Of a stretch of DNA of 64,000 nucleotides, positions 1-12,279 are shown piece by piece. Each line of letters begins with the position of its first letter. The stretch's first letter is position 1. The DNA is taken from positions 587,068-651,067 of the forward strand of contig MU006236.1 of the NCBI GenBank assembly GCA_010093685.1. The letters run 5' to 3'. The notes below the pieces were generated by a model, which saw only the letters and a program-made list of their open reading frames with translations, did no database searches and was not told where the DNA came from. Source of the stretch: Ophiobolus disseminans (lineage: Eukaryota > Ascomycota > Dothideomycetes > Pleosporales > Phaeosphaeriaceae). The translations under genes and the position numbers were made by a program.

Positions 1-501
1 TGATCTATTAATTCAGTTGGCAAGTCACCAAGTGACTGGGAAGATTTGACTAAGGTTACGTCAGCGCAATTCACGCTTTAGATCGAAAGCAACCGGCGCA
101 AGTAAGCGCTTAAACGTAGGGCACATACCGACCATCTTTACGCGTGGATAGGCAACCCCTGTGTCGGATCTGGAGTTGATGAAAACTGGTGGGTGAGAAG
201 TTGCCACGGAGAGTTGCTGATGACGATGCCGGATACGGTACGCGATTAAACTAGAGCGGGATGGGCAAGGGCGCTTTCCGAAGCAAACCGACCTGTACCG
301 GTAGAAGGCACAACTGCACAGGCCCGATTCTGTCAAGGTGACAGCCAGATAACCAATAGGAACACAGTGGATAGCCGGATCGCATCCGCTGTCAGCAAAA
401 GTGAACCTTCAGACAGTTATGGAACGATGGCGTTGAGGCCCTAGCCCGACATGGGAGCTTCCCCCTGATCGGCGCGACTACAAAAATCCAGACATAAAAC
501 C

Positions 502-2801
502 ACAGGGACGACTCAGGGGAAAAGCCAGAAAGCAAGCCAAAGAAGCAACCGCAGCTGTAGCGAAACCGGCAAATGTAAGCTCTCAACCAAAACCGAAATA
601 CACACTGGCCATCAAGGACTTTGTGCCACTCGCGAAGCACATCGCTGGACTTAAAGACGTCTCAATAGAGATGCCAAATTACTTTACGAAGCTCTGGAGC
701 GGGTGATATGTGTACGCGGCCAATTTTCGAAAAAGCTAGCTGCCGCCGGGCATCGTCTCGACGAGCGTTCGGATGCAAGCCATTCGTTCTTCGTCACGGT
801 TCTGGAGAGAGTCAAGGATTCCCTGAAGCCATTGTTAGAGGCCAGCGTCTTCGACTTCACGGCTTTCAAGAACAGCGTTCCCAAGGACCATCTGAACAAC
901 GACTGCGCCTACGCTACTCCGTTGCGCAACCTCTTCGAGGTTCTCGACGTATATGAGCCGTCTTCCAGATTCCTGCGAGCGCCTGATGTCGCCCCACTCA
1001 AACCAGAAGAGCTGGAATGCCCGTTGAGATTGACGTGGAAGAGTGGGATCAAGAGGCGCTGTTCGCAATGACAATGCTGATGAGCGATCTGTCACGCATG
1101 AGAGCAGAAATCGCTCAGCTATTGGCCAAGTACAGCGCTGGAACTATGGACCTTGCAGCAGTCTCCGTCGCGACCAACACCGCGATCGAACTTCCACGTC
1201 ACGTACTATGGAGACTAGATACGACCCCTCGTTGATGCGCGAGGCGGGATCACTCTCTTCCACCAGTCATTCTTTGTTGGCTTGTGTCAGGCCGTAAGAA
1301 TCGACGGGCTGGTCAAACAGGTGCTCAGCGATGACTACAACTATGCGGCTTACGACATTGCGGATGCGCTCTTCCTGAATGAACGCAATGGCGTCTACGT
1401 CTTCACTGCCAACGTAGGTCTCCGAGACGCTGTTCCGGACTAGAATGACAAATGGGGATGGTTCGATGAGCGCTCTGTCGGTGCACCTCTCTCGAATCGC
1501 GAGAAATATTCCCGGGACAAAACCACACTGCAGGAAGTTTTGCAAGATCTTGTCCTCGTACGATTTTGTGGAGGACCGATCGAAGACGCGTTCCAACGCG
1601 GTCCCCGTCAGACACAAAAGGCGAAGTCGATTACGACAGATAACGAGCGCGATGCGCCGGCTGCTCCAATTTGGCTTTCATTCGCAGCACAACTCTACCT
1701 CGACACTCTATACTCTGTACAGGTATGTCAGTGCCATCCTCTTTCAATACGCTAACATTAACATACTCTCAGATCGGCGCGGGTTGGTCAGAGATGCGAC
1801 GCACCGCAGCGACCCTAGGACGCTACGTTAAAGAATACCCACACTCCTGCCCAGAATTAAAAGCAATGCTGAAACATTACACCGATAAATGGGAATCTGC
1901 GGATCCACTCGCTAACATGAGTCTTGCTCGCTTCGATCACAACCCTCTTCTACCTCAGTACACTCTCTTTCGCCGCAACCCCATGTACTGCGGTCTCTGG
2001 AACCACTACGCCCGCACACTCTTCCACACACACGCCGTCACCCACGCCGCCATCCCCGCCGGCGTAATGTACACAACCCAACTCTACCACGCTCTCCGCA
2101 CCGAAAACCTCCACGCTCAGGAATGGCCCGACCTGCAAACCGTCTGGAACATGCAAGGCAACGCAGCCTACTTCGTCGGCGATCCGCCCACCACTCTCGA
2201 AGCTTACTTCCGCAACTACTCCTTGACGATGGGTACATCGGTGACTAACTGGGCGCCGAATAAACGCAGCAAAGCCGTGAAGACGAATAAAGCCAATGAA
2301 AGACTGATGACGCTCAAAGGCCCCACGTTCCGCTGGATCGCATCATGCATCTAAACTAAAGGCGACGAACGCCCCATATCCGGCTCAAACATCTTGTCCA
2401 TAATCGACGCCGGAGTCGCGCATCGTTTGCACCACACCTCCCCTCCCCCTTCCTCACACAGCATCATACCTTACCTCGCCGCAACAATCCAATCCGAAAT
2501 CCCAGACATCACGTTCAACTACTTCGGTCTGCACGCGCAGTGCTGGACCCTGCTGCAGCGGCTCAAAGACGCGTTCGACGAGGTGACGGGCGCGGAGTTT
2601 TTGAAGCGCTGGGCGGCGCAGCAGAAGAATTTGCCGCTTGTGGTGGGCTTTGTGTTTTCGACGGCGGCGGGGAGGACGGATATTGATACCAAGGGTGTGC
2701 CGTCCGAGGAGTTATTGCGGATTGCGGCGGGGACGGTGGGGGAGTTTTTGGAGGAGGGGGTGGGGATGTTGTTGGGAGGGGGTTGTGAGGGTTTGGTGTA
2801 G
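502..2801 (+). pseudogene. Decayed DUF6604-family gene
   Basis: I recognise fragments of the fungal DUF6604 family (function unknown) in the right order but in shifting frames. Bases 502-690 encode the 'IKDFVPLAKHIAGLKD' type block. From about 690 the frame changes to 'ALERVICVRGQFSKKLAAAG', and from about 1015 to an acidic block ending 'ATNTAIELPRH'. A block starting 'GGITLFHQSFFVGLCQAV' near 1230 ends at TAG 1441-1443. A normal-looking intron at 1722-1771 (GTATGT...CTCAG) is kept. The C-terminal half (about 1772-2801) is open except for TAA at 2352-2354; the frame before and after this stop is the same. I see at least two frameshifts and two nonsense codons. Both stops could come from CAA/CAG by C-to-T change. 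The N-terminus is not recognisable upstream of about 500. The family assignment rests on remembered family motifs; the damage is read directly. Confidence 0.75.
2756..2782 (+). other. G-run cluster, possible G-quadruplex
   Basis: Four G runs (5, 4, 3 and 5 G) are separated by 1, 8 and 1 bases, inside the Gly-rich C-terminal end of the DUF6604 pseudogene. The 8-base loop exceeds the usual limit of 7, so folding is only possible, not predicted with confidence. Confidence 0.35.
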
Positions 2802-3513
2802 TGGGAGGAGATGTAGTGTATGATGGAGGAGGAGATGGAGTATGTGTTGGGTGGATATGGTGTAACGGCGGATGTTGTGAATTGAACATGTAACCCAGGC
2901 TTAAGTGATATTGTACAGTGAAGGCTGGAGGTATTTACAATTTGGAAGAACGAGAAGGGCGAATGTAATGCATCATTGGCGATCTTCGCAACGCTATGAG
3001 AAGGCAGGATGCGATAGTTGATAACGATCTGTATACATTCAGCCTTTCCAATATACTTGGGCTACGAATGTATCTAAGACTATCTACTCCTACTCTTACG
3101 ATGCCTCTGCCGCCATGCCAGGACCCAGGTTGAGAGACATCTTTCAATCCATGTACTACCAGATACAAGATATACAAGAAGGCCGGTAAAGATGAAACGT
3201 ATCCCCAGACTCCACCAACGCCAAGGGGATGCAATAGGAAGGGGGTATCGTGATAGTGAACGCAAGGAAAGCAGTAAAGGTAATAGCAAAAGGAAGGAAC
3301 GGGGCAAACGAGCTACAAAGAATCAGACTCAAACATGTACTCGAGAAGGAAAAGAAGGAAAGCACCACCACCCAACACTTGAACTAAAATGAGATAGCGG
3401 CAAGTACCGCCAAGCATAAAGTAACACGAAGGAAATAGTCGGTCGTGATAGTCATACAGAAGTAGCAGTGCGCCAAACGCCATGACCGAAGCAACAAGAC
3501 GACTGATCAGCTC
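2802..3513. other. Intergenic, no gene seen
   Basis: About 0.7 kb between the DUF6604 pseudogene and the 3' end of the zinc-ribbon gene. Short open frames here are low-complexity or overlap each other on both strands. It probably holds the 3' UTR of the minus-strand gene at 3514. Confidence 0.5.
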
Positions 3514-3975
3514 TTATTCTCCCCAGGGGGTTCCAGCACCAGCTGACAAGGATGTACAAGCTTGGAGACCATCAAGTTCCGAGGGAGTTGGCCTGTAGCA
3601 TCCGCAGACAGGGCATCGATCTGCATACCAGTCGAGGTTGTCGGCGTTGCACTCGTTGCAATGCCAGTGGTCACCAAAGTCAGGCGTCGTGGTTAACGGA
3701 TTCATGTTGTCGTGCTGATGGTAACCCGGACTCGATACGTGACTAGTCCAATGACTTGCGTGTTGCGAAACAGGATGACTTCCATATTGCATGTGTGGGT
3801 TTCCGGGGAAGAAGCTGGTAGCCGGCGAAGGATCGCCGGGGTTCGAGCAGCAGCCGATCTCATAGTCTCGCTCGTGTTCGCATTCTGGGCAACGGTCTGG
3901 GGCATTGTTGATGACGTGCGATGCATTGCATACGCCACAGACCCATATGCCAGTCGGTACCGGAGGTGTATCCAT
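3514..3975 (-). CDS. Small protein with two zinc-ribbon modules
   Basis: Single-exon ORF of 153 residues with ATG at 3973-3975. It has two similar modules, each a CxxC pair followed about 15 residues later by a second CxxC pair: 'WVCGVCNA...DRCPEC' at residues ~11-35 and 'WHCNECNA...DRCPVC' at ~103-127. The spacing fits two rubredoxin/RanBP2-like knuckles, each likely to bind one zinc. Between them lies a His-, Ser- and Pro-rich linker. There is no signal peptide or membrane segment, so it is probably intracellular. I cannot name the family; Pezizomycotina have many such short zinc-ribbon proteins without known role. The coherent Cys pattern and ATG make it a likely real gene. Confidence 0.6.
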   Translation of the reverse strand: MDTPPVPTGIWVCGVCNASHVINNAPDRCPECEHERDYEIGCCSNPGDPSPATSFFPGNPHMQYGSHPVSQHASHWTSHVSSPGYHQHDNMNPLTTTPDFGDHWHCNECNADNLDWYADRCPVCGCYRPTPSELDGLQACTSLSAGAGTPWGE

Positions 3976-6040
3976 GGCTGATCGATGTCGGTTTTATACT
4001 GTCTGGACGATGATGAACCAATTGCTGTGATTTTAAGCTGCAACGGCTCAAACGACTTTCCGAAGACTCGAGATCTTGGCGGGATTTGGGGAGTCGGAGA
4101 AGCGGGTGGGAAAGATATGTGTGATGAGGGAATATTGTTGATTGTGATTGTGATGGATCTGTTGATGAATTGCACTGAATTGACAAACAGCTGGAAATTT
4201 ATACTAATGTTGTGTTGGAATGAAGCGACAGGAGGACGATGAGTAGCATCAAACCCCTAGCATCGTGCCCTAATATTGCGATTAACTCACTTGCGAAGGG
4301 GCACACCTGATACTTGCCCTCCGAAACTATCGTGAGTCCCCTCATCGCGGTCACCCTGAAGCTGTTTGCAGGTGCAGATCGTAGCAGTGGCGACACTGGC
4401 TGCTTCATACCGAGAGGCGCTACAATGCCATGGATTGTGAAGAAGGACCCGGCAATAGCGTAGAGTCATCATGGGATTCTGGGATTCTGGGATACGTAGT
4501 ATCGTGAGGTGCATGTGACGATGCCGGATAAGGCTTCGTCTGCAGCCGAGCATGGGGAGGTAGCCCTACGCGAGGTGAGATTCTAATTCCAACGGCGCTG
4601 CGGGAGATGTGGCCCAGCTTCATTTGTCCGAATGGCTCCATCTCAGCCACCATCTGGTAAGGCGGTGTGCACTGCATTCGAGACGGCTGTATACTCCGAT
4701 GCCACGTGCTGCATTGGTGCTGAGATCGGAAACTGATGCTCGTCGAAGGTGTGGCAAGGTCACAACCCCCGCTGATTGTATCTAGAACAAGCGCAGCAGT
4801 CAATGTTGATCTCTTCTCGAATGCCACGTGCCTGTAGATCTCCCAGCTCTTTGGTGGCAGCACAATGGCGATAGCAAGATCGAAGGTTCCATAGCGCAGT
4901 GCCATCATAGTTCGGTCCGTCGGAAGATTGACCAATACATATCCTCTCAAGTCTGTCACGCTCAGACGGGCGTCATGAAGCGCGCGTGTGAAAGGGCGTT
5001 CGGACCGTGATCGGACCATTTACAGTGCGTTGCCTAATTTCTGAGGCTGACCGGATAACGGAGCGCACCGATGAGATGGGGCTAGCAAGCAGTGCAAAGA
5101 AGGCAAGAAGAGGGCGTCTTGATATGTAGTAAGCGCATCACTTGCCAAACGGCCGTTCCGAGCTATAAGGCGAGGCTCATCGTGATGACGCCTATGGACA
5201 AAGACGTCGTGCATAAAGCCCCCTGTGACCCATGGAGGACCTGTGCTAGCACTGCTAGTGTTGGGAGCGGTGTGTAGCTATATGTCAGTAATACTGTGAA
5301 CGACGCCGGGGCTTCCGTAGATTTAGGTGACGTCGGGGCGCTGTTGAATGTCGAGAATGAAGGAAGAGTTGCTGGAGGAAGTGGAGTGGGTAGCTGGAGA
5401 GCTGACCGTGCACGACCGCACTTTCCTTATTCAAGCGTGCGGCAGCTCCTACCAATCCCAAGCTACCACGGCAAGAACGGCACCATACCGAGCCTCACCA
5501 CATTGCTTGATATTTTGGCTTGTCGTCAAGAAATTACTCAAGAGACCCAGCGCTGGGTCTTTTAGCTTAGTAGAAAGGTTGTCGCAACGTCGGTTGAACA
5601 TACAGCACATAAGTTCAAAATATCTTTCGGCGCCATCGCGGGTTCTTGGCGTTTCTCATGCGGGTCCATGGCATTTTGTGATCGTCGTGCGCTAAAATGA
5701 CGTGCTGTAACCGTTACAATGGCATAAACGTGGTTTGGAGCGCGTGGCGAAGGCATGTACTGGCACTGTTAAGGGCGTCGCCACGTGTGTAGGGGAGTGG
5801 CACAGGAAGTGATGTCTAGATGGTAATTGTGAGTTCACATAGGCATGCGCATGACGGCACCGTCGCGCGTTGTTTGAATCACACCAATTAAGAAAATGAT
5901 AATGGCAGGATTGAGGATTGTTCCAAATAATTGATGAATGATGTCATTGAGCCAGCACTCGATAGAGGTCTCTCAGCCACAGGATGCAGCGAGAGTTGTC
6001 GACTTTATGCACCAAATGAACGAATGAACGCAATTGCCAT
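3976..6040. other. Intergenic, no supported gene
   Basis: About 2 kb. The left end is probably the promoter of the zinc-ribbon gene. An open minus-strand frame of 199 codons (4420-5019) shows no recognisable domain and competes with overlapping plus-strand frames, so I do not call it. The right end is the 3' flank of the permease. Confidence 0.45.
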
Positions 6041-7944
6041 CTAGAAAAGCCAGGCAATAAAGGTCTTGTAGAACCAACCACCTTTGTCGCCGCCAGCCGC
6101 CTTCTTCTCAGCGGCGTGGGCCAAGAACGCCTCCTCTTCGCGGTCAATGACGTCCTTGCCGGAGTAGAAGTCGGCCTCGTGAGGCTTGACCCCCTTGGAC
6201 TTCATGCGCCACTTGTAGCCAAAGATGCAGATCAGGTAAATCGGAATACCCTGAGATGTTGGTTAGTCATAATTACGTTGTCAATAGTGGTGAGTGAACT
6301 TACAAGGTAACCAGTGACGAAATTCTTGGTGTCGAAGTTACCCCACTTGCCCTTGGTGAAAACCGGGAAGTTCTTTGTCAAGGCAATCAAGACGCAGAAG
6401 AAGAGGGCAATGTATGATCCTATCAGGCCGAAAGGAGCAACGTATGCCAGCTGGTCGTTGGTGATGCCTTGAGCTCTGCGTGCGCGCACGAAGTAGATGT
6501 GGGAGACCAAAAGCGAGATCCAAGACAACAGACCAAAGATGGTGGTCAAGTTGACGAAGTATCCGAAGACGACCTGGGAGTCCCTGGCAGCGTTCATGAA
6601 GGCGGTACAGCAAAAGAGTGCCGAGATGGCAAGAGCGGGAACGGGAACACCGCGCTTGTCAGTCCAACGGAAAATCTTGGGGGCATGGCCTTGCTCGGCG
6701 AGACCATAAATGGTACGTGAAGCAATGTACAAATCAGTGTTCGAGGCACTGAAGGTGAAGAGCAGGATGCAGGCATTGAGTATACCAGGCAGGTGCTTGA
6801 TGCCTGCAAGTCGGATCGCGAGAACGAATGGCGAGGCGGACGCTCGGGCAGTCTGACCGTTGGCGAAGGCAAGCTGCTTGGAGTCGTAGGGAACAAGCAT
6901 TCCTAGGAAGAATACAGCCAAGCAGTAGAAGAACAGGATCCGATAAAAGGTGAGCTTGATGGCGCGGGGGATGGTCTTGCGCGGATTCTGAGCCTCGCCG
7001 ACGGTCACACCGATCAGCTCAGTACCAAGATAGGCGAAAACGGCGTTGACCAAGGATGCCCAAAACCCGTAGAACTTGCCAGCATCGCCTGTGGCAATAT
7101 AAGGCTTGAAAGCGCCGGGATTCTTCCAATACTTGAAGCCAGTGGCAGGGCCCGGACCAGCACCAACAGCGAGGAGGAAGGAGAGGATGATGACACCAAC
7201 CTGAAGCAATCGTTAGACGTGATTCTGCGTACGAGTAGCGGGCACCTTACAATCGTGACGACCTTGATGGTACTCAGCCAAAACTCGAGCTCGCCGAAGA
7301 ACTTGATACCAAAGTAGTTAATGCAGCAAATTACAAAGAGGAAGACAGCCACCCAGACACCTGGATTGACTTGTTCCGCAGTTTTCCATTCCTGAATAAT
7401 CAGGGCAGTGGCTGTCAGCTGGTTCGGTGTCGTGATAATGTATTTGCACCAATAAGTCCAACCCAGAGCAAAACCGAGAGCAGGGTCGCAAAATCGGGTA
7501 GCGTAACCGGCAAAACCAGCTGAATGAGGAATCCAAGCAGCCATTTCTCCGAGAGCAGTCATGACAACGTAGACAAGGAGACCGACCGCTGTGTATGCGA
7601 TAAGAATTGAAGCAGGGCTGTGTCCTGTTAGTCGTGACTTGCGCACCAAAATTTTGCGGTGGAGCGTACCCAGATTGCGCAAGAGCTTTTCCAGTACCGA
7701 TGATGAGACCAGTTCCAATCGCACCACCAAGCGCAATCATAGTGATGTGACGCGACTTGAGACCACGGTGCAGATGCTGGTGATCCTCGTGGATAGCGAC
7801 GCCATTGTTGTCCGTGTTGAAGAACGGAGTCTCGCCAGTTCCGACAACACCGGCCTTGTAGTCCACCTTCTCAGCATCCGACGCATGAGGGCTGCCGCTG
7901 TCCGTGGACGACGAAGCCCGCTTAGTTCTGCTCCAAGGCGCCAT
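6041..7944 (-). CDS. Amino-acid permease (AAT/YAT family)
   Basis: Four exons: 7944-7670, 7617-7251, 7200-6304 and 6250-6041, giving 582 residues. Introns of 52, 50 and 53 nt have GT-AG ends and keep phase (exon sum 1749 nt). After a hydrophilic N-terminus comes 'GLKSRHITMIALGGAIGTGL', the hallmark of TM1 in fungal amino-acid permeases (APC superfamily). Further family blocks are 'ILIAYTAVGLLVYVVMTALG', 'ELIGVTVGEAQNPRKTIPRA' and 'FTFSASNTDLYIASRTIYGL'. Twelve membrane segments are expected from the family. The role is proton-coupled amino-acid uptake at the plasma membrane; substrate range cannot be read from sequence. The C-terminus has the usual 'KSKGVKPHEADFYSGKDVID'-type cytosolic tail, in yeast relatives a target of ubiquitin-dependent control. 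The first-exon junction restores 'ALAQSGPASILIAY', supporting that intron. Confidence 0.93.
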
Positions 7945-10900
7945 TTTTAGTAAAAGTGAGGGTCGAAACTTTCAGATGGCTGAGTATTATTGAGCGCGTT
8001 TGCGTTCAGCCGGGCCGCTGGCTTAGGCGAAGTTTGCGGGGCGCGACACCGATGTGAAGCGGGAACCTCAGATTGACAGAGTGACACGACGTTGTCGAGG
8101 AAAGGTCCCTCTAAGTAGGCTGGAGCTGAAAAGGCTTTGGCAACGAGAAAGCCTTGGGGCACCGAAGGACACGGTGACCGGTTGTTATACGGACAGGGCT
8201 GCGGCGAGGGCGCAAAAAGGTCCCACAAGCTGTGCTGATAACACAAGCTATCAGGAAGGCTTGAAAAAAGGCGCTACGAGGGTGGTGTGGTAACCCAAGA
8301 CGGCCAAGAGAGTGATATTCACAGACTCGCAGTGAATGGAGCGAGCTGGGCGCTCCGTAAACACATCTAGGGCGCCAATCGCCTGGTCCAACACACGGTA
8401 AATCACCTGCGCGTGAGCTCCCCGCAATGAGAGTTACAATCTGACCTTCCCACTTGGGCCACGCTAGAGGTCTCCGGCCAAACTGCCCTGCTGTTTGCGC
8501 TTGGCAATGGTCATCGTGGAAAGAGGGCCGCTTGGCCAGACAGATAAGAGCTTATTCCACCATGCAAAAGGCCGACGAAAAGCGAATGACATTCGCCGCT
8601 GTTGCGCTGCCGACATCCATGGCGACAGTTGTGGGATTCTGCCCTGCGAGTGAGGCTGAGCTTGCAGGACCAGGCTGAATTGGCCGCATCGTAACTATAA
8701 AAATGTCAAGCCAAGCTGTCGAAGCGTGTGCGACGTGGGAACGGTTGCCCCGCCCATGCTTAGCTGGCTGACGGCTGCGCTTGCCTCCATATTGCTTAAA
8801 GTCGGTTAGCCCAACGGCCGCCGAATCACAGCCGGCCAAAGTCATCGCCACCACCGCCGCTCACGCCAGCAAACTTCGTCAACCCCGAATCCGTGGGGTT
8901 GTCGTGTGCTTTGTTACTAACCGCGGACAATGAACTGACGAAACGGCATGGAAGCCGTAGCGCCTAGTCTGTGGTCGAGAGAAATTAGCATTAGTCTCGA
9001 CAGCTGTCGACATGTCTGCTTCTCTTGCCAAAGCCTCCGCCTCGTGCTACGGACCACCATGGCGCTAGAATATCTCTCGAAGGAACACCGAACGTACATG
9101 CATGCGTGTAAGCCAAGGATCATCCTGCTATTGAACCGAGGTGATGGCGCTCAAAGGTTCCATCCAGGCCACTTGGTTGCGACATGCCCAATGCCTGACA
9201 CAGGTGTCGTTATCAGCTTGGCCCGGGCGATGGATCCATCGAAGGTGGCCCTTGCTCACGCTCGATTCGTCTGGGCGAGTACCAGCCTATCGGCATAACA
9301 TCCCAGTGATCCTTCAAGATTCCAGCGTGTAACCATGTCTGCATGGAGCTATACCCAATCGTGAATCGAAAGCATGAGGTGCCGGTTCCACCCATATGAG
9401 CAAGGCTGTCCACTTCACTAAATGAGCAGTGGCGGACAGTAGCGTATGTTGGTAACGATATCAATATCGGCCTTCCCAGGCTCTTTCTCGCAACAGCCTA
9501 GCCGTACTTTCGTTGTTCCGTCGCGAGGTCGACGACCGGAACCAGCAACGTCGACAGGATGAGGTGAAGTAGTAGTCATACTGAAAGTATAGGCGGGTGG
9601 GTATTAGCAACTACGAACCAGACCGACGGCCTCGCTCGATGTTGTGTGGCGTGTCGAGCTGGACTCTCAGCAAGGAATGCCAGGCTACTCAATCTAACAA
9701 CTCGAGATGTTGAACAACGAGACTTACCTATTTAAGAGACATTTGGTCATGTCTATTCATCGCAACGATTGGGGAGACCTGAAAGGTGAAAGCCTTCCCA
9801 TTGTCTATCGTCTAGCCATACCACGGTAGTGACATTCATATGCCGAAAAGGTATGCTGGTGGAGGTTTGTGGCGGTTGTGTGAACGGACATCTCTCTCTC
9901 CTTATAGTTATTTCCTTATTTTCGAACAAGAGCAGGCAATTGGCGAAGCGCTTCTCAGACATCGATACGTGTTGTTGTTGGACATGCGAGGGGAAGAGCA
10001 ACCAGCTGTAGCCTCTCGTCTTCTTGTTGCCAGCATGCTCCCTACATTACCTGCTAACCGCCAGCGCACCTGTCTGGCTGCAACCAGATCTTCGGTCTGA
10101 TTTGCAGATTTGTGGACGAAAGGGTATCTTTGGTGTTGCGTGTATCGCCGACACAGTTCGCAATAAGGGAGAACAAACCTTCGGTAGGTATATGCCGGTA
10201 CGCTTTCTCAAATCTTGTCAGACTGCGTTGAGTTGGATGAAGTGAAGAGAAGATACCGAAGTGCTCATCGCATCTTGTCAAGCAACAGCAAGGAAGCAGC
10301 TACTGGGGGCGATGCCGGAAGACACGCAGTTATGGTCGCCCTCTGAGCCATGTCCTGGTGCCTCACCTCAGTAAACACAATATAACCTAAAAGGCGCTCG
10401 ATGGCGACTAAAAAAGTGCGAAGGCCAATCCACCACAATCGAAAGGGAGAGAGGCGGATATCGAATCCGGCTTCAAAAAGGAGCCATATGTGGACATGTA
10501 TGAAGATGGTTGAGAATGGTGGGTCAATCCAACCGAGTGAGCAAGTTTACTAGCGCCCCGATGAGTCAACCCACAGACTAAGGAAGGAGCTACGGACAAA
10601 ACTGTATCTAAGTCCGAAGTGAACAGTAGGAGAACTAGCATTTGCAAGGTAGGAGAGCAGTGCATTTCACCTCGCTGTTCTCCTAGCAATATTGGAATCC
10701 GCCCACTCGTTCGCAACCACGACAAGACTCGATATCTGGGCGTGGGCATCACGTTTACACTCATCCAAGTGCTCTAGGTAAATCGAGTTGAATCAATGAT
10801 AAATCAGTATGCGACGTCACGCTCAAAACACCAGGAATGCAGCAAAGAAAGAGACTACAAAATTGGGACAAAGGTGAACAGAAGTACGGTGTACCATCGA

Positions 10901-12279
10901 CTCATACACTTTCTCAGCTTGCAAAGAAGGCATACAGTTCATAGACAAGAATACGATTTCTTGATACGGCTACCTTCTCCATCTCTTACTGAACCCTCAT
11001 GGGGGGACCTTGAGGACCGGTGCAAACTACATGTCCGTCTTGATGGTATCATCATGTAGTTGGGTTTCTACGGCTTCAAGAGATTCAGAGCTGGGACTGA
11101 AACTTGAATGGAACAGAAGATACCAATTGGCAATATGCAAGAGAACAGCTGGGCAAGCATAAATGGTGCACGTGGTGTGGTACATTTCATCACAGCTGGA
11201 GGCCTCGGAGGTGGATGTAACAGCGGACACGGACATCTCAAAGCATCCCAGTTGACCCTGAGTGTCAGTGAATGCGGGGTAAGCCTGTGCACCAAGTGTA
11301 CACCACAGCGCTATGAGGTGTCAATGCTGCATAGGTAGACGATCTCAAGCCACTGCGACGTGAGAAGTTCTTCAGTATGCTGCGCCGCAAATGCCCCAGT
11401 AGGATCTTGTCAGACTGGGACCTGGATGACGTCCTAATGCAGCTGTTACACAGACTCGTGGCCCTGCAGCAGGCTTTATACCTGGTCGTGACGGTGAAGT
11501 ACATGAATCTGAAGTGTGGCTGGGTGTGATGCTAAGAAGGATGTTGATTCGAGACTTCGTGATGTGAAGAGGCTGAAGTTTAGACAGCCGGATGTCGCGA
11601 GGTGCACAGCCCGGAAGGCAGTCGCAAGGCATACCGTCTCATGAAGTGCAATTGCCCCTGTGTACCGTCAATTGCATGATGGTAGGCGAAGTGTTGGGTG
11701 CACTTTTGGGGGCTGAAGATGGGCCATGTCAGCCCTGCTCGCCGTGATGCGCTTCCGAAGCCGCTGCTCTTGGCTCAGCATGCAACAGCTGGACGCCGAC
11801 TGCTCATCATTGACACTGACAATACAGCGGTTTACGCGCAAACCGACGGCGGCCATACCCCTCACTGCACGGCTTCGGTGCATCGACATCTTACCAGCAC
11901 TCTCTCTCGGCCATTGCAGCGCATCACGGCCCTGGGAGCCCCACCCTGCGCCACAGATACCCCAAACACTTTTGACGATTCGCTTCGAGGCCGCCAGAGC
12001 AGCCGTCTAGAGCCCTCAGCACAGCTAGCCACCACATACCCGGGCTCGCTGGCGCATTCGAGCGCACAACACCAACTCTCACCATCGTGCAGCTCCTCCT
12101 TTTGGCTGCATAGTTTTGCGCCGGGCCAAGTCGCGAAAGCCCCCCAGCCCAGCTCAGCCGCCCCGGTCATGCTGCGAGCGCAACCGCAACCTCACCTGGT
12201 AGCCTCGTGAAGGACGACCCCGACGCCGCACCCACCACCGATCGCGCCTTCCCAACGCTCTGCGCGCACACACGGCACC
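7945..12279. other. Long intergenic region, no supported gene
   Basis: 4.3 kb between the permease start and the RhoGEF start, so it includes two divergent promoters. The open frames (up to 170 codons at 11698-12210) have no recognisable domains and overlap one another on both strands. The last ~100 bases before 12280 are C-rich, as expected of a 5' UTR. I see no tRNA, repeat array or transposon ends. Confidence 0.5.

Noticed and set aside
4420..5019. 199-codon minus-strand ORF
   Set aside because: No recognisable motif; competing frames on the other strand; not supported by context.
11698..12210. 170-codon ORF just upstream of the RhoGEF
   Set aside because: Lies in the likely promoter and 5' UTR; overlapping frames and no motif.
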